A stretch of 64,000 bases of DNA, from positions 62,001-126,000 of the forward strand of contig NZ_BJOR01000002.1 in NCBI RefSeq assembly GCF_006540305.1, in the 5' to 3' direction. The notes below the pieces were generated by a model. The model searched no databases. It was not told the origin of the DNA and worked only from the letters and a program-made list of their open reading frames with translations. This document shows, piece after piece, positions 8,534 to 16,361 of this stretch (within the stretch, counting starts at the first letter, position 1; the number at the start of each line of letters is the position of its first letter). Source of the stretch: Streptomyces sp. 6-11-2. Lineage in GTDB: Bacteria > Actinomycetota > Actinomycetes > Streptomycetales > Streptomycetaceae. Position numbers and translations under genes: made by a program.

Positions 8534-10327
8534 ATGCCCCGGTCGACGCCTGCCCTGTCCCACCCCGACGGCGAACTCCTGCGGCACGGCCGCCCGCACC
8601 GTGTCCTCGCCGGGTCGCTGCACTACTTCCGTGTTCATCCCGACCAGTGGCCGGACCGGCTGGCGCGACTCGCCGCCCTGGGGCTGAACACGGTCGACAC
8701 CTATGTGCCGTGGAACTTCCACGAACGGCAGCGGGGCCGAGCGCGCTTCGACGGCTGGTGCGACGTCGAACGGTTCCTCCGTCTCGCGCAGGAGGCCGGG
8801 CTGGACGCGATCGTGCGACCCGGCCCGTACATCTGCGCCGAATGGGACAACGGCGGGCTGCCCGCCTGGCTGACGGGCACCCCGGGGATGCGGCCGCGGT
8901 CCTCGTACGGTCCCTTCCTTGACGCGGTGGTGGGCTGGTTCGACCAGTTGATCCCGCGTCTCGCCGCGCTTCAGGCGGCGCGGGGAGGCCCCGTCGTCGC
9001 GGTGCAGATCGAGAACGAGTACGGCAGCTACGGCGACGACCACGTGTATCTGCGCCGGGTCCGCGACGCCCTGGTGGAACGCGGCGTCACCGAACTGCTC
9101 TTCACGGCCGACGGCCCGACCGAGCTGATGCTCGACGGCGGCACGCTGCCCGACGAGCTCGCGACCGCGACGTTCGGCTCCCAGGCGGCCGAGGCCGCCG
9201 CACTGCTGCGGGCGCGCCGCCGGGGCGAGCCGTTCGTCTGCGCGGAGTTCTGGAACGGCTGGTTCGACCACTGGGGGGAACGGCACCACGTCCGGTCGCC
9301 GCGGAGCGCGGCGGGAACGCTGGGCGACATCCTCGACGCGGGTGGATCGGTGAGCCTCTACATGGCCCACGGCGGCACCAACTTCGGGCTCTGGGCAGGC
9401 GCCAACCACGACGGCGAGGCCATCCAGCCGACCGTGACCAGCTATGACTCGGACGCGCCGATCGCCGAACACGGCGGGCTCACCCCGAAGTTCTTCGCCC
9501 TGCGCGACCGGCTCGGTGCCGTGACCGGCCTCCCGGAGCAGCCACTGCCCAGCGACCCCGCGCTGCTGGCACCCCGCGTCGTCCCGGTCGTCCGGGGCGC
9601 CGGACTGCTGGGCGGGCTGGAAGCCGTCTCCCACGCGGTGGACTCACCCCACCCGCCGAGCTTCGAGGAACTGGGACAGTCCTCCGGCCTGGTGCTCTAC
9701 CGTGCGCATCCGAAACTCCCCGAGGGCGCCGTCGAATTGACCGTCAGCGGACTGCACGACCGTGCCCAGGTGTTCGTGGACGGCATCCCGGCCGGGGTGG
9801 TCGACCGGGAGGCCGGCTCGCTCACCCTCCACGGCACGGGGCGGCGGGTGCGGCTGGAACTGCTCGTCGAGAACCAGGGGCGGATCAACTACGGCCCGCT
9901 CCTCGGCCAGGGCAAGGGCGTCCTCGGCCATGTCCGGGTGGGACGCCGGATGGTCCACGGCTGGACGGCGCACCCGCTGCCGCTGGACGAGTGGTCGGCG
10001 GAGGAGGTCGGCCGCGCGGCGGCCGCCACCGACCCGCGGGGCCCGGCCGGATTCGCGACGGCACGGTTCACGGTGGACGAGCGGGCGGACACCTTCCTGG
10101 CATGTCCCGGTTTCGGCAAGGGTTTCGTCTGGATCAACGGCTTCCTGCTCGGGCGGTACTGGGAGATCGGCCCCCAGACGACGCTGTACGTCCCGGCGCC
10201 CCTCCTGGTGCCGGGCGAGAACACCGTCACCCTGCTGGAGCTGGAACGCCTGGGGGAGCGGATCGAGTTGCGCGACGCGCCGGAGCTGGGGGAGGCCGAG
10301 GAGTACGTCGAGACCTTCTCCTCGTAG
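8534..10327 (+). CDS. Beta-galactosidase, family GH35
   Basis: The 597-residue enzyme starts at ATG 8534, eight bases after AGAGAGG; an ATG six codons earlier lacks such a site. The TIM barrel opens with LAGSLHYFRVHPDQWPDRL and shows both GH35 catalytic regions: GPVVAVQIENEYGSYG with acid/base Glu162 and FVCAEFWNGWFDHWG with nucleophile Glu238. Beta-sandwich domains follow and end in GFVWINGFLLGRYWEIGPQ, typical of the family. There is no signal peptide, so it should act in the cytoplasm, unlike the secreted GH101 next to it. The expected reaction is removal of terminal beta-galactose, plausibly from imported Gal-beta-1,3-GalNAc. No sugar transporter gene lies beside it. Confidence 0.93.
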   Translation: MPRSTPALSHPDGELLRHGRPHRVLAGSLHYFRVHPDQWPDRLARLAALGLNTVDTYVPWNFHERQRGRARFDGWCDVERFLRLAQEAGLDAIVRPGPYICAEWDNGGLPAWLTGTPGMRPRSSYGPFLDAVVGWFDQLIPRLAALQAARGGPVVAVQIENEYGSYGDDHVYLRRVRDALVERGVTELLFTADGPTELMLDGGTLPDELATATFGSQAAEAAALLRARRRGEPFVCAEFWNGWFDHWGERHHVRSPRSAAGTLGDILDAGGSVSLYMAHGGTNFGLWAGANHDGEAIQPTVTSYDSDAPIAEHGGLTPKFFALRDRLGAVTGLPEQPLPSDPALLAPRVVPVVRGAGLLGGLEAVSHAVDSPHPPSFEELGQSSGLVLYRAHPKLPEGAVELTVSGLHDRAQVFVDGIPAGVVDREAGSLTLHGTGRRVRLELLVENQGRINYGPLLGQGKGVLGHVRVGRRMVHGWTAHPLPLDEWSAEEVGRAAAATDPRGPAGFATARFTVDERADTFLACPGFGKGFVWINGFLLGRYWEIGPQTTLYVPAPLLVPGENTVTLLELERLGERIELRDAPELGEAEEYVETFSS

Positions 10328-10361
10328 CGGCGCCGACCGGACGGCCGGGGGTCCGCGCCGC
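10327..10361. terminator. Possible hairpin between convergent genes
   Basis: GCGGCGC (10327-10333) pairs with GCGCCGC (10355-10361) around a GC-rich inner region. It lies between the GH35 stop and the convergent isomerase-like gene. Stem is short, so this is a weak call. Confidence 0.35.
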
Positions 10362-10372
10362 AGGGAAGCGGA

Positions 10373-11206
10373 TCAGGGTGCCGCGAACAGGTTCGGGAAG
10401 CGGGGCGCGAGCCAGGGCTTGCGGCCCCAGGCGATGACATGCCCCCGGGAGATGGCTCGCCACGGGTTGAGGCGGCCCAGCGCGATGAGGAGGAAGGCGA
10501 CCGGTTCGATCAGGATCGTGCAGTCGGGCCGGATCGCGGGCCCGGGGGTCACGTGCACGGCGCCGTCGTCGAGAGCGACACCGAACGCGGCGCCGCCGCG
10601 CAGGCGGATGGTGTAACGCGCCGTCATACCCGCGGCGGACGTGGCGGTGACCCTCGGCATGACCAGGAGCATGAACGGCATGCACAGCCCGACACGGGCA
10701 CGGTCGACCATGTGCGGGCGGCCCAGGGCCCGGGCCAGGTCGTAGCCGTGGCCCAGCATGTGCGTCAGCAGGTAGGACGCCAGCGTGGCCCTGCCCATGG
10801 GGCCCAGCGGCGTGACGAGCGCCGGGTCGTCCGCGGCGCCCTCGTCCGCGGGCCGGTCCACGGCGTCCAGGAACGCCTCGGCCTGTTCCGCGATCATCGC
10901 CGCGAGTGGCTCGGGTCGGCGCTCCTCGAACCCGCCGAGGGCCCGCGCGTTGGCCGCGGCCAGGCTCTGCGGTGTGCCGTCCCCGTAGGGGCGTTCCCGC
11001 CCGCGCGCGAGGTCGGCCATCAGCTCGTTGGCCAGCGCCAGATGAGCGGCGGCCTCGCCGACCGTCCACTCCGACCGCGGAACGGGAAGCGCCGGGTCGG
11101 CCGCGCCCCGCAGCAGCGCGGCGATGTCACCGGCGGTCTCACGTATGGCCTCCGCGAGCCCTTCGGGCAACGGTCCCCCGTTGCCCGGCCGCACTGTGGG
11201 ATGCAT
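10373..11206 (-). CDS. Maleylpyruvate isomerase / mycothiol-dependent-enzyme family protein (copy 1)
   Basis: A 277-residue protein from ATG 11206 with the MDMPI_N/DinB-like helical bundle: an early WTVGEAAAHLALANELMADL and a later YLLTHMLGHGYDLARALGRP, which place His residues that bind the divalent metal in this family. The C-terminal part (VHVTPGPAIRPDCTILIEPV) resembles the SCP2-like domain found in some members. Related enzymes use mycothiol, the actinobacterial low-molecular-weight thiol, for isomerisation or detoxification. It is the last gene of a TetR-led operon, 149 bases behind a second member of the same family. The exact substrate cannot be read from sequence. Confidence 0.78.
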   Translation of the reverse strand: MHPTVRPGNGGPLPEGLAEAIRETAGDIAALLRGAADPALPVPRSEWTVGEAAAHLALANELMADLARGRERPYGDGTPQSLAAANARALGGFEERRPEPLAAMIAEQAEAFLDAVDRPADEGAADDPALVTPLGPMGRATLASYLLTHMLGHGYDLARALGRPHMVDRARVGLCMPFMLLVMPRVTATSAAGMTARYTIRLRGGAAFGVALDDGAVHVTPGPAIRPDCTILIEPVAFLLIALGRLNPWRAISRGHVIAWGRKPWLAPRFPNLFAAP

Positions 11207-11355
11207 GCCCTTCGGCCCCTTCCTGCCCTGTGTACGTCGAGTTCCCGCTGGGAGCGGGGGGCCGAGCGTACCGGGTCGGGCAACCGGCGGGCCGGTACCG
11301 CGGCGGCTGCCCCACGGTTGCGATCGGGTCCGCTCCCAGGGCGCCCGACGGGGAA

Positions 11356-12150
11356 TCAGAAGACGACCCGGGCCCGGCGGGCGGCCGCGAGGGCCGCGTC
11401 GGATCCGGAGACCAGTTCCAGCGGCACGTCCGGATCGCGTCCGCCCAGGGCGCGCAGATAGGCGACGGCGTCCGCCCGCACGACCGACGCGGGCTCCCCC
11501 GAGCCGATCAGCCACGTGCCCCCGGCGGGCCCGGTGAGCTCCAGTACGACGGGTGCCCCGGACCAGGTCAGGGCCAGGTCGCGGATCACCTGCTCGACGA
11601 TGAGCCGGTCGTGCTCTCCCACCACGAGGGGCTGTCCCGTGGCACGTGCCAGGTCGACGCGGTGCATCCACAGGTCGCGGTTGTAGATGGTGTCGAGCAG
11701 ATGGCCCACGGACATCCGGGGTGCCTCGGCCACACCGGTGTCGACCCTGGCGCGCCGCATCAGTCCCGGGCGGCGCCGACGGGCCTGTACGGCACGCGGC
11801 CACAGCAGCGTGAACCGCTCGGCCAACTCCGGTCCGGAGGCGGTGGCGTGGTCGGCGACCTGTGCCGCCATGTGCGCGTCGACCGGGCCCATGCCCCGGT
11901 GGCGCCGCCTGCCCGTGATCTCCCTGCGCACCATGGTGGCCAGGGAGATGTTGTCCTCGCACTGGGCGACGAGGTGGGAGACCAACGTGCGCACGTCCCA
12001 CTCCACGCAGTCGGTGGGACGGTGCCAGTCCTCGTCCCCGAGCTTGCCGAGTACGTCCATCGCGGCCCGGCCTTCCGCCTCGGCGACCGCGACCGACTGG
12101 TCACGGCCGGTCTGCGGCAGGCGTGCGGCCTCCCCGTAGGTCTGAGTCAT
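11356..12150 (-). CDS. Maleylpyruvate isomerase / mycothiol-dependent-enzyme family protein (copy 2)
   Basis: A 264-residue protein with the same fold class as its downstream neighbour: VEWDVRTLVSHLVAQCEDNISL near the N-terminus and VGHLLDTIYNRDLWMHRVDLARATG in the middle carry the metal-binding His pattern of MDMPI_N proteins. Its coding region begins inside the 3' end of the TetR gene (50-base overlap), so the two are probably translated together. The sequence is clearly diverged from copy 1, suggesting different substrates. The TetR association points to inducible detoxification or ring-fission metabolism. Confidence 0.78.
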   Translation of the reverse strand: MTQTYGEAARLPQTGRDQSVAVAEAEGRAAMDVLGKLGDEDWHRPTDCVEWDVRTLVSHLVAQCEDNISLATMVRREITGRRRHRGMGPVDAHMAAQVADHATASGPELAERFTLLWPRAVQARRRRPGLMRRARVDTGVAEAPRMSVGHLLDTIYNRDLWMHRVDLARATGQPLVVGEHDRLIVEQVIRDLALTWSGAPVVLELTGPAGGTWLIGSGEPASVVRADAVAYLRALGGRDPDVPLELVSGSDAALAAARRARVVF

Positions 12151-12778
12151 CGCACTCGCCCTCCTCGGGGGCGTAGAAGTGGAAGAACATGTCGACCGTC
12201 GTCCGCGTGAGCCGGGTGAAACGGCCCTCCTCGACCCGCGCGGACGGCTCGTTGGCGAGCTGCTGGCTGATCACGCCGGCCATCAGCGCCGTGAAGAGGG
12301 CCACCCCGTCCTCCTCGGCGGCGGCGGGCGACAACTGCCCGGCGCGCACCGCGGCCTGGAGGGCGGCCAGCAGGATTTCCAGTTGCCGCACCGCGGGTTC
12401 GAAGGCCCGCGGGGTCGGTTCGAACCCGGGCACGGGCCGCCAGTACAGCAGTTGTGCCAGGACCGGATGGGCCATCGCCCAGGCGACGGTCGCCTGCTGG
12501 CCCGCCAGGAGGGCGCCGCGCGGGTCCCGGGAGAGCATGGCCCGGTACGGCTCCAGGACGTCGACCGTCTCGCGCATCCCTCGCTCGAACAGGGCGTCGT
12601 AGACGGCCGTCCTGGACGGGAAGTACTGGTAGAGCGAGGGCGGCCGCATGCCCATCCGCCGTGCCACCTCGGCCATGCTCAGCGCGGCAACGCCTTCCTC
12701 CGCCATCACCTCGAGCGCGATGTCGAGGATCTCCCGCACGGTGTCGTTGTGCCGGCGCAGCCTCCGGTCCTCCCTCAT
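12101..12778 (-). CDS. TetR-family regulator
   Basis: A 225-residue repressor from ATG 12778. The N-terminal helix-turn-helix is typical (GVAALSMAEVARRMGMRPPSLYQYFPSR, read in two parts: AALSMAEVARRMGMRPPSLY then QYFPSR), followed by a TetR_C ligand domain with an aromatic pocket region (LLYWRPVPGFEP). It is the first gene of the three-gene operon with the two mycothiol-dependent-isomerase-like enzymes, overlapping the next gene by 50 bases. Just upstream, CCTATGAGG and CCTAAGG halves form an imperfect inverted repeat around a TTTT centre that could be its own operator. Confidence 0.88.
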   Translation of the reverse strand: MREDRRLRRHNDTVREILDIALEVMAEEGVAALSMAEVARRMGMRPPSLYQYFPSRTAVYDALFERGMRETVDVLEPYRAMLSRDPRGALLAGQQATVAWAMAHPVLAQLLYWRPVPGFEPTPRAFEPAVRQLEILLAALQAAVRAGQLSPAAAEEDGVALFTALMAGVISQQLANEPSARVEEGRFTRLTRTTVDMFFHFYAPEEGECDDSDLRGGRTPAADRP

Positions 12779-12784
12779 GTCCTT

Positions 12785-12804
12785 AGGAAAACCTCATAGG
12801 CGTA
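12785..12804. promoter_or_regulatory. Weak candidate operator before TetR gene
   Basis: The minus strand reads CCTATGAGGTTTTCCTAAGG here, a loose inverted repeat ending about six bases before the TetR start codon. AT-rich sequence is rare in this window, which makes the spot stand out, but symmetry is imperfect. Confidence 0.3.
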
Positions 12805-12904
12805 GGGGAGTCAATACCCCGTCAGTTCCGCGATCGGACAACGCGGGACACGGGCGTTCGTAGCGGTCAACTGCCAAGATCGCCCGCGGCGTTGACGTGC
12901 GGAC

Positions 12905-13024
12905 ATGGGATTCGTGCCATTCCTGGGCCTGCTCGACGTGCTGTGGTGCCTCTGGGACAAGCCGTTCCAGCAGTGCCCGCACGACAAGGCGGCCTACAGC
13001 GTCGTCCTGACCACCAGGCCGTGA
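12905..13024 (+). CDS. Possible small hydrophobic protein
   Basis: A 39-codon frame, ATG 12905 to TGA 13022-13024, starts MGFVPFLGLLDVLWCLWD and contains three Trp/Cys-rich turns ending in two Cys. It has Streptomyces codon bias but no convincing ribosome site. It lies divergent from the TetR gene. I do not recognise it; it may be chance. Confidence 0.25.
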   Translation: MGFVPFLGLLDVLWCLWDKPFQQCPHDKAAYSVVLTTRP

Positions 13025-13028
13025 GACC

Positions 13029-13330
13029 TCAGCGCGCGCCGGCGGACAGGACCCGGTGGGCGGCGATCTCGGCCCAGCGGACGGCGGCCTCGCTGTTGGG
13101 GCGGAGCGTCCCCCGGTCCCCGGCGCAGTCGACCCGTCGCGCAGGGCGGTCCGGGAACGCCCGCCGCAGCCGCAGCGCGGCCGGCGTCGCCTCCGGCAGC
13201 CCCACCGGCCGGCGCACCACGTGCGCCTCGCGGGTCGCCTCGGTCCGGGCCGGCAGATACCGCTCGGCGCGCCCGGCGACCACGGACTCGACCTCCTCGT
13301 CGGTCCGCTTCAGCAGGTCCGGTGAGGCGC
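13029..13330 (-). pseudogene. C-terminal remnant of an FAD-dependent oxidoreductase
   Basis: Reading leftward, about 95 codons encode LLKRTDEEVESVVAGRAE, then RRPVGLPEATPAALRLRRAF and RRVDCAGDRGTLRPNSEAAV, followed by a short helix. The late part resembles the FAD-clamping C-terminus of phytoene-dehydrogenase or amine-oxidase-like flavoproteins (cofactor AGD, then a region for subunit or helix packing). The entire N-terminal Rossmann half is absent; upstream of the homology the DNA becomes a 45-bp tandem repeat. It lies in operon order after the AMP-ligase gene, so it was probably the last enzyme of that cluster before the deletion. Confidence 0.55.
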
Positions 13331-13332
13331 AG

Positions 13333-13490
13333 GGACGGATGGGGGGCCGCGCGTGTACGGGTGGGCTGTGGTGCGGGTACGGACGGGTGGCCGCACGTGT
13401 ACGGGTGGGTTGTGGTGCGGGTACGGATGGGGGGGCCGCACGTGTACGGGTGGGTTGTGGTGCGGGTACGGACGGGTGGGGCCGCACGCG
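13333..13490. repeat. 45-bp tandem repeat, about 3.3 copies
   Basis: Units start at 13347, 13391 and 13436 (44, 45 and 46 bases), with partial copies at both ends. Each contains GTGTACGGGTGGG, then TGTGGTGCGGGTACGGA. The plus strand is strongly G-rich with repeated GGG runs, so it could form G-quadruplexes. It replaces the missing front of the flavoprotein remnant. Confidence 0.85.
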
Positions 13491-13569
13491 TGCGGACGGT
13501 CGGTGGCGCCCGTACGGCCATCGCGGCCATCGCCCGTACGGTCACCGCCCGGACAGACCCGGGTGCGGA

Positions 13570-15165
13570 TCAGGTCCATCGTCCGGTGCCGTAGGGCGGT
13601 GCCCCGTCGAGCAGCCGGTCTCGCAGTTCCTGCCGCCGGACCTTGCCCGTCGCGGTGAGCGGGAGCTGGTCCAGGGACAGCACCGTCGGCTCGCCGAGCG
13701 GCGGAAGGTCGGTCACGGCCTGCTGCCACGCGCCGGGGTCCAGCGTGCCGTCCCGGGTCACCAGGACCGGCTGCGGCAGTCCGCTCGCACGACCGAGCAC
13801 CACCGCCTCGACGACCTCCGGAAGCCGGTCGTGGATCACGTCCTCGATCTCGACGCAGCTGCCGTCGGGGATCGTGTCCACCTCGCGGTCGAGCAGCAGC
13901 AGCCGGCCGGAGCGGGTGATGAGGCCGAGGTCCCCGGTGGTGAACCAGGGCCCGGACAATTTGGCGCGCATCCGCTCCGGTTCGCTGACGTATCCGGCGC
14001 ACAGCGTTCTGGTACGGGCCTGCACCAGGCCGGGCCTGCCGCGCCCCACCGGCTGGAGGGTCGTCGGGTCCACCACGCGCAGTCCGGCCTTGCCGGGCAC
14101 CGTCCGCCCCAGGTCCCGGGTGGTGGGGTGGCGCTCCCCGGTCGCGCGTACCGACCTGCGCGTCAGGCAGCGGAAGGTGAGCGGCCCGGTCTCGGACTGC
14201 CCCCAGACCTGTACCCACAGCGGCAGCCGGCGCCGGGTCGCGCTCAGGAACGTCCGTACCGTGGGCGGGTGCACGGCGTCGAAGGCGTTGACGTAGAGCC
14301 GCACGTCGTGGAAGGGGTTGTCCGGCGACGCCGCCAGCGGCTGCCAGCGCACGAAGGCCGAGGGTGCGGCCTCCAGCACGGTCGGCGGATGGGCGCGCAG
14401 GACGGGTTCGGCGAGCCGGGCGTCGTAGGCGTCCAGGATCACCGCCGCGCGCGGGGCGAGCCAGAACACGCTGATCGTCCAGGCGAGGCCCCGCCCGTGT
14501 GCGTACGATGCCGCCTGGGCGACGGTGTCGGCACGCCGGGTGGACACCAGGGGCAGGCGCCGGGCCTCGTCGGCGGCGATCCGGTGGATCAGCGTTCTGG
14601 CGGAGTGCCGGACCAGCTTGGGGATTCCGGTGGTTCCCGAGGTGTGCATGATGGCCAAGGTCAGGTCGTCCGGGCGGGGACGGGGCGGCGGCGTCCGGTG
14701 GCCGCGCACGTCCGCGAGCGGGATCGCGCCGGGTGCGGGGGCGTCGAGGGTGAGGGTGCGGCGGGTGAAGGCGGTGAGGTCGGTCTCCGCGCCGCGCGCG
14801 GCCGCCAGCGTGGCCGAGGTGGTGACCAGGGCCTTGGCGTCGAGGCGTTTGAGCAGCACCTGGAGCGTCTCCACCGGGAGGCGGTCGGAGATCAGCGCGG
14901 GCACCGCGCCGATGCGGGCGGCGGCACAGGCGAGCAGGACGTAGTCCCAGTGGTTGGGTTTGATCACGGCGACCCGGTCGCCCGGTGTCACGCCCAGCCC
15001 CTCGAGCCAGCCCGCGGCCTGGCTCACCAGATGGGCCAGGTCCGGGATGTCGTACGTCGTCCTGCCGTCGTCCGCGATGTCCAGTGGTCGGCTCAGATGG
15101 ACCGTCGTTCCGGTGCCGCGGTCGGCCAGGACGTCGAAGAACGGTCCGGGGGCGAGGAGTTTCAT
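13570..15165 (-). CDS. AMP-dependent acyl-CoA synthetase/ligase
   Basis: A 531-residue member of the ANL adenylating family from ATG 15165, seven bases after an AGGT ribosome site. The core motifs are present: IMHTSGTTGIPKLVRH (ATP loop), WGQSETGPLTFR, GPWFTTGDLGLI with the ribose-binding Asp, and the C-terminal LPLTATGKVRRQELRDRL with the catalytic Lys. It should activate a carboxylic acid as an acyl-AMP and probably a CoA thioester. Its neighbours (UbiA prenyltransferase, CaiB-type CoA-transferase, methyltransferase) suggest it feeds one acyl substrate into a secondary-metabolite pathway. The acid specificity is not readable by eye. Confidence 0.88.
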   Translation of the reverse strand: MKLLAPGPFFDVLADRGTGTTVHLSRPLDIADDGRTTYDIPDLAHLVSQAAGWLEGLGVTPGDRVAVIKPNHWDYVLLACAAARIGAVPALISDRLPVETLQVLLKRLDAKALVTTSATLAAARGAETDLTAFTRRTLTLDAPAPGAIPLADVRGHRTPPPRPRPDDLTLAIMHTSGTTGIPKLVRHSARTLIHRIAADEARRLPLVSTRRADTVAQAASYAHGRGLAWTISVFWLAPRAAVILDAYDARLAEPVLRAHPPTVLEAAPSAFVRWQPLAASPDNPFHDVRLYVNAFDAVHPPTVRTFLSATRRRLPLWVQVWGQSETGPLTFRCLTRRSVRATGERHPTTRDLGRTVPGKAGLRVVDPTTLQPVGRGRPGLVQARTRTLCAGYVSEPERMRAKLSGPWFTTGDLGLITRSGRLLLLDREVDTIPDGSCVEIEDVIHDRLPEVVEAVVLGRASGLPQPVLVTRDGTLDPGAWQQAVTDLPPLGEPTVLSLDQLPLTATGKVRRQELRDRLLDGAPPYGTGRWT

Positions 15166-15290
15166 CGGGTGACCTCCGAGAAATCCCGTTACGCGCACGG
15201 GAGCTGATGGACGGTGGGGCGCGGTGGTCCGGGCGGGCTTCCGCACGGAGCGCGGGGACGCCGCTCGGGTCCTCGCCCCGCCCTTCGGGC

Positions 15291-16286
15291 TCAGGCGAGG
15301 CCGGTCATCGCGAGATTGACCGCCACGAGCGTGACGACCAGGATCCGGTGCGCCCGGATACCGATCAGCCGGCCGCGCAGGACGTCACCGCGCACCATGC
15401 CGACCGTGAACTGCAGGACGCGGGTCGCCTTCAGCGGGACGAAGGCGAGCGGGAACCACCACGGGCAGAACCCCAGCAGCGGCGCGGTGACGATCGCCGT
15501 GGTCTCGAGCACCGAGAGCGCCCCGATGAACCGGCGGTTGCCGTTGAGGGACAGCAGACACGCGGCGACCGGCCGGCCCACCGCGCGGTCCCCTTCGGCG
15601 TCGTGGGTGTCGGAGTACACGCCGACCAGGACCGGACCCAGCCCGAACAGGAACGCCTCCACGGCCGCGGGCCCGGTCGCCTCCCCGGTGAGCAGGCCGA
15701 ACAGCGGCAGTACGAAGGCCCAGCCGACCACGGCGAGGAACACTTCCTGGAAGCCCCGGTAGCCGAGCCGCAGGCCCCACGAGTACTGCGGGACGACGAC
15801 GGCGGCGGCGGCCACGAGGACGAGCACCGCCCACCACGGGCGGTGCGGCACCCAGACCAGCGCCGCCGTCCAGCACAGGCACCCGGCGACGAGCGCGCAC
15901 CAGGCGAAACGGACCGCGGCCGCCTCGGTGAGCGTCCCGGCCGGCAGCGGTTTGCGGGCCAGTGCCCGTGCCGGCGCGTCGGGACCGTGGTTCGCGGCGT
16001 CGCTCCCGCCCCGGTAGCCGGTGACGTCGTCGAACGCGACGGCCGCCGCCACCAGGCACACCTCGCCCAGCAGGAACGCGAGCAGCGTCGCCAGCGACGC
16101 CCCGTCGAGCCGCTGGGACGCGGGGAGCAGCGACCAGACGACGGCCAGGCTGAGGTAGTGGCCGACCATGCCGGGCCTGGCCGGCCGGAGGTAGGCGGGC
16201 AGCCGCGCCCCAGGACGCCGGCCGGTGCGGACGCCGGCCTCCTGGGGCGGCTCCGTGGCGGTGCCGGTGCTGAGCTCACTGGTCAT
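15291..16286 (-). CDS. UbiA-family prenyltransferase
   Basis: A 331-residue membrane protein from ATG 16286, six bases after AGGGAG, with about eight or nine helices. Two Asp-rich loops place it in the UbiA superfamily: AFDDVTGYRGGSD at residues 85-96 and YSDTHDAEGDR at 221-231. The first loop departs from the usual NDxxDxxxD by starting with Phe-Asp-Asp. Such enzymes use Mg2+ bound by these Asp residues to transfer an isoprenoid diphosphate to an aromatic or other acceptor inside the membrane. It is the third gene of the operon, 75 bases after the CoA-transferase. A long Thr/Pro-rich cytoplasmic head is unusual but not unique. Confidence 0.83.
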   Translation of the reverse strand: MTSELSTGTATEPPQEAGVRTGRRPGARLPAYLRPARPGMVGHYLSLAVVWSLLPASQRLDGASLATLLAFLLGEVCLVAAAVAFDDVTGYRGGSDAANHGPDAPARALARKPLPAGTLTEAAAVRFAWCALVAGCLCWTAALVWVPHRPWWAVLVLVAAAAVVVPQYSWGLRLGYRGFQEVFLAVVGWAFVLPLFGLLTGEATGPAAVEAFLFGLGPVLVGVYSDTHDAEGDRAVGRPVAACLLSLNGNRRFIGALSVLETTAIVTAPLLGFCPWWFPLAFVPLKATRVLQFTVGMVRGDVLRGRLIGIRAHRILVVTLVAVNLAMTGLA

Positions 16287-16361
16287 GGACGCTCCCTGAG
16301 GTCGTGGCGCCGGGCGTCCGCGGGGCGCGGAGCAGCGGTGTCGCCGTGGTCCAGGTCCCCG

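Noticed and set aside
13333..13490. CRISPR-like array
   Set aside because: The repeats are contiguous, of slightly different length and without spacers.
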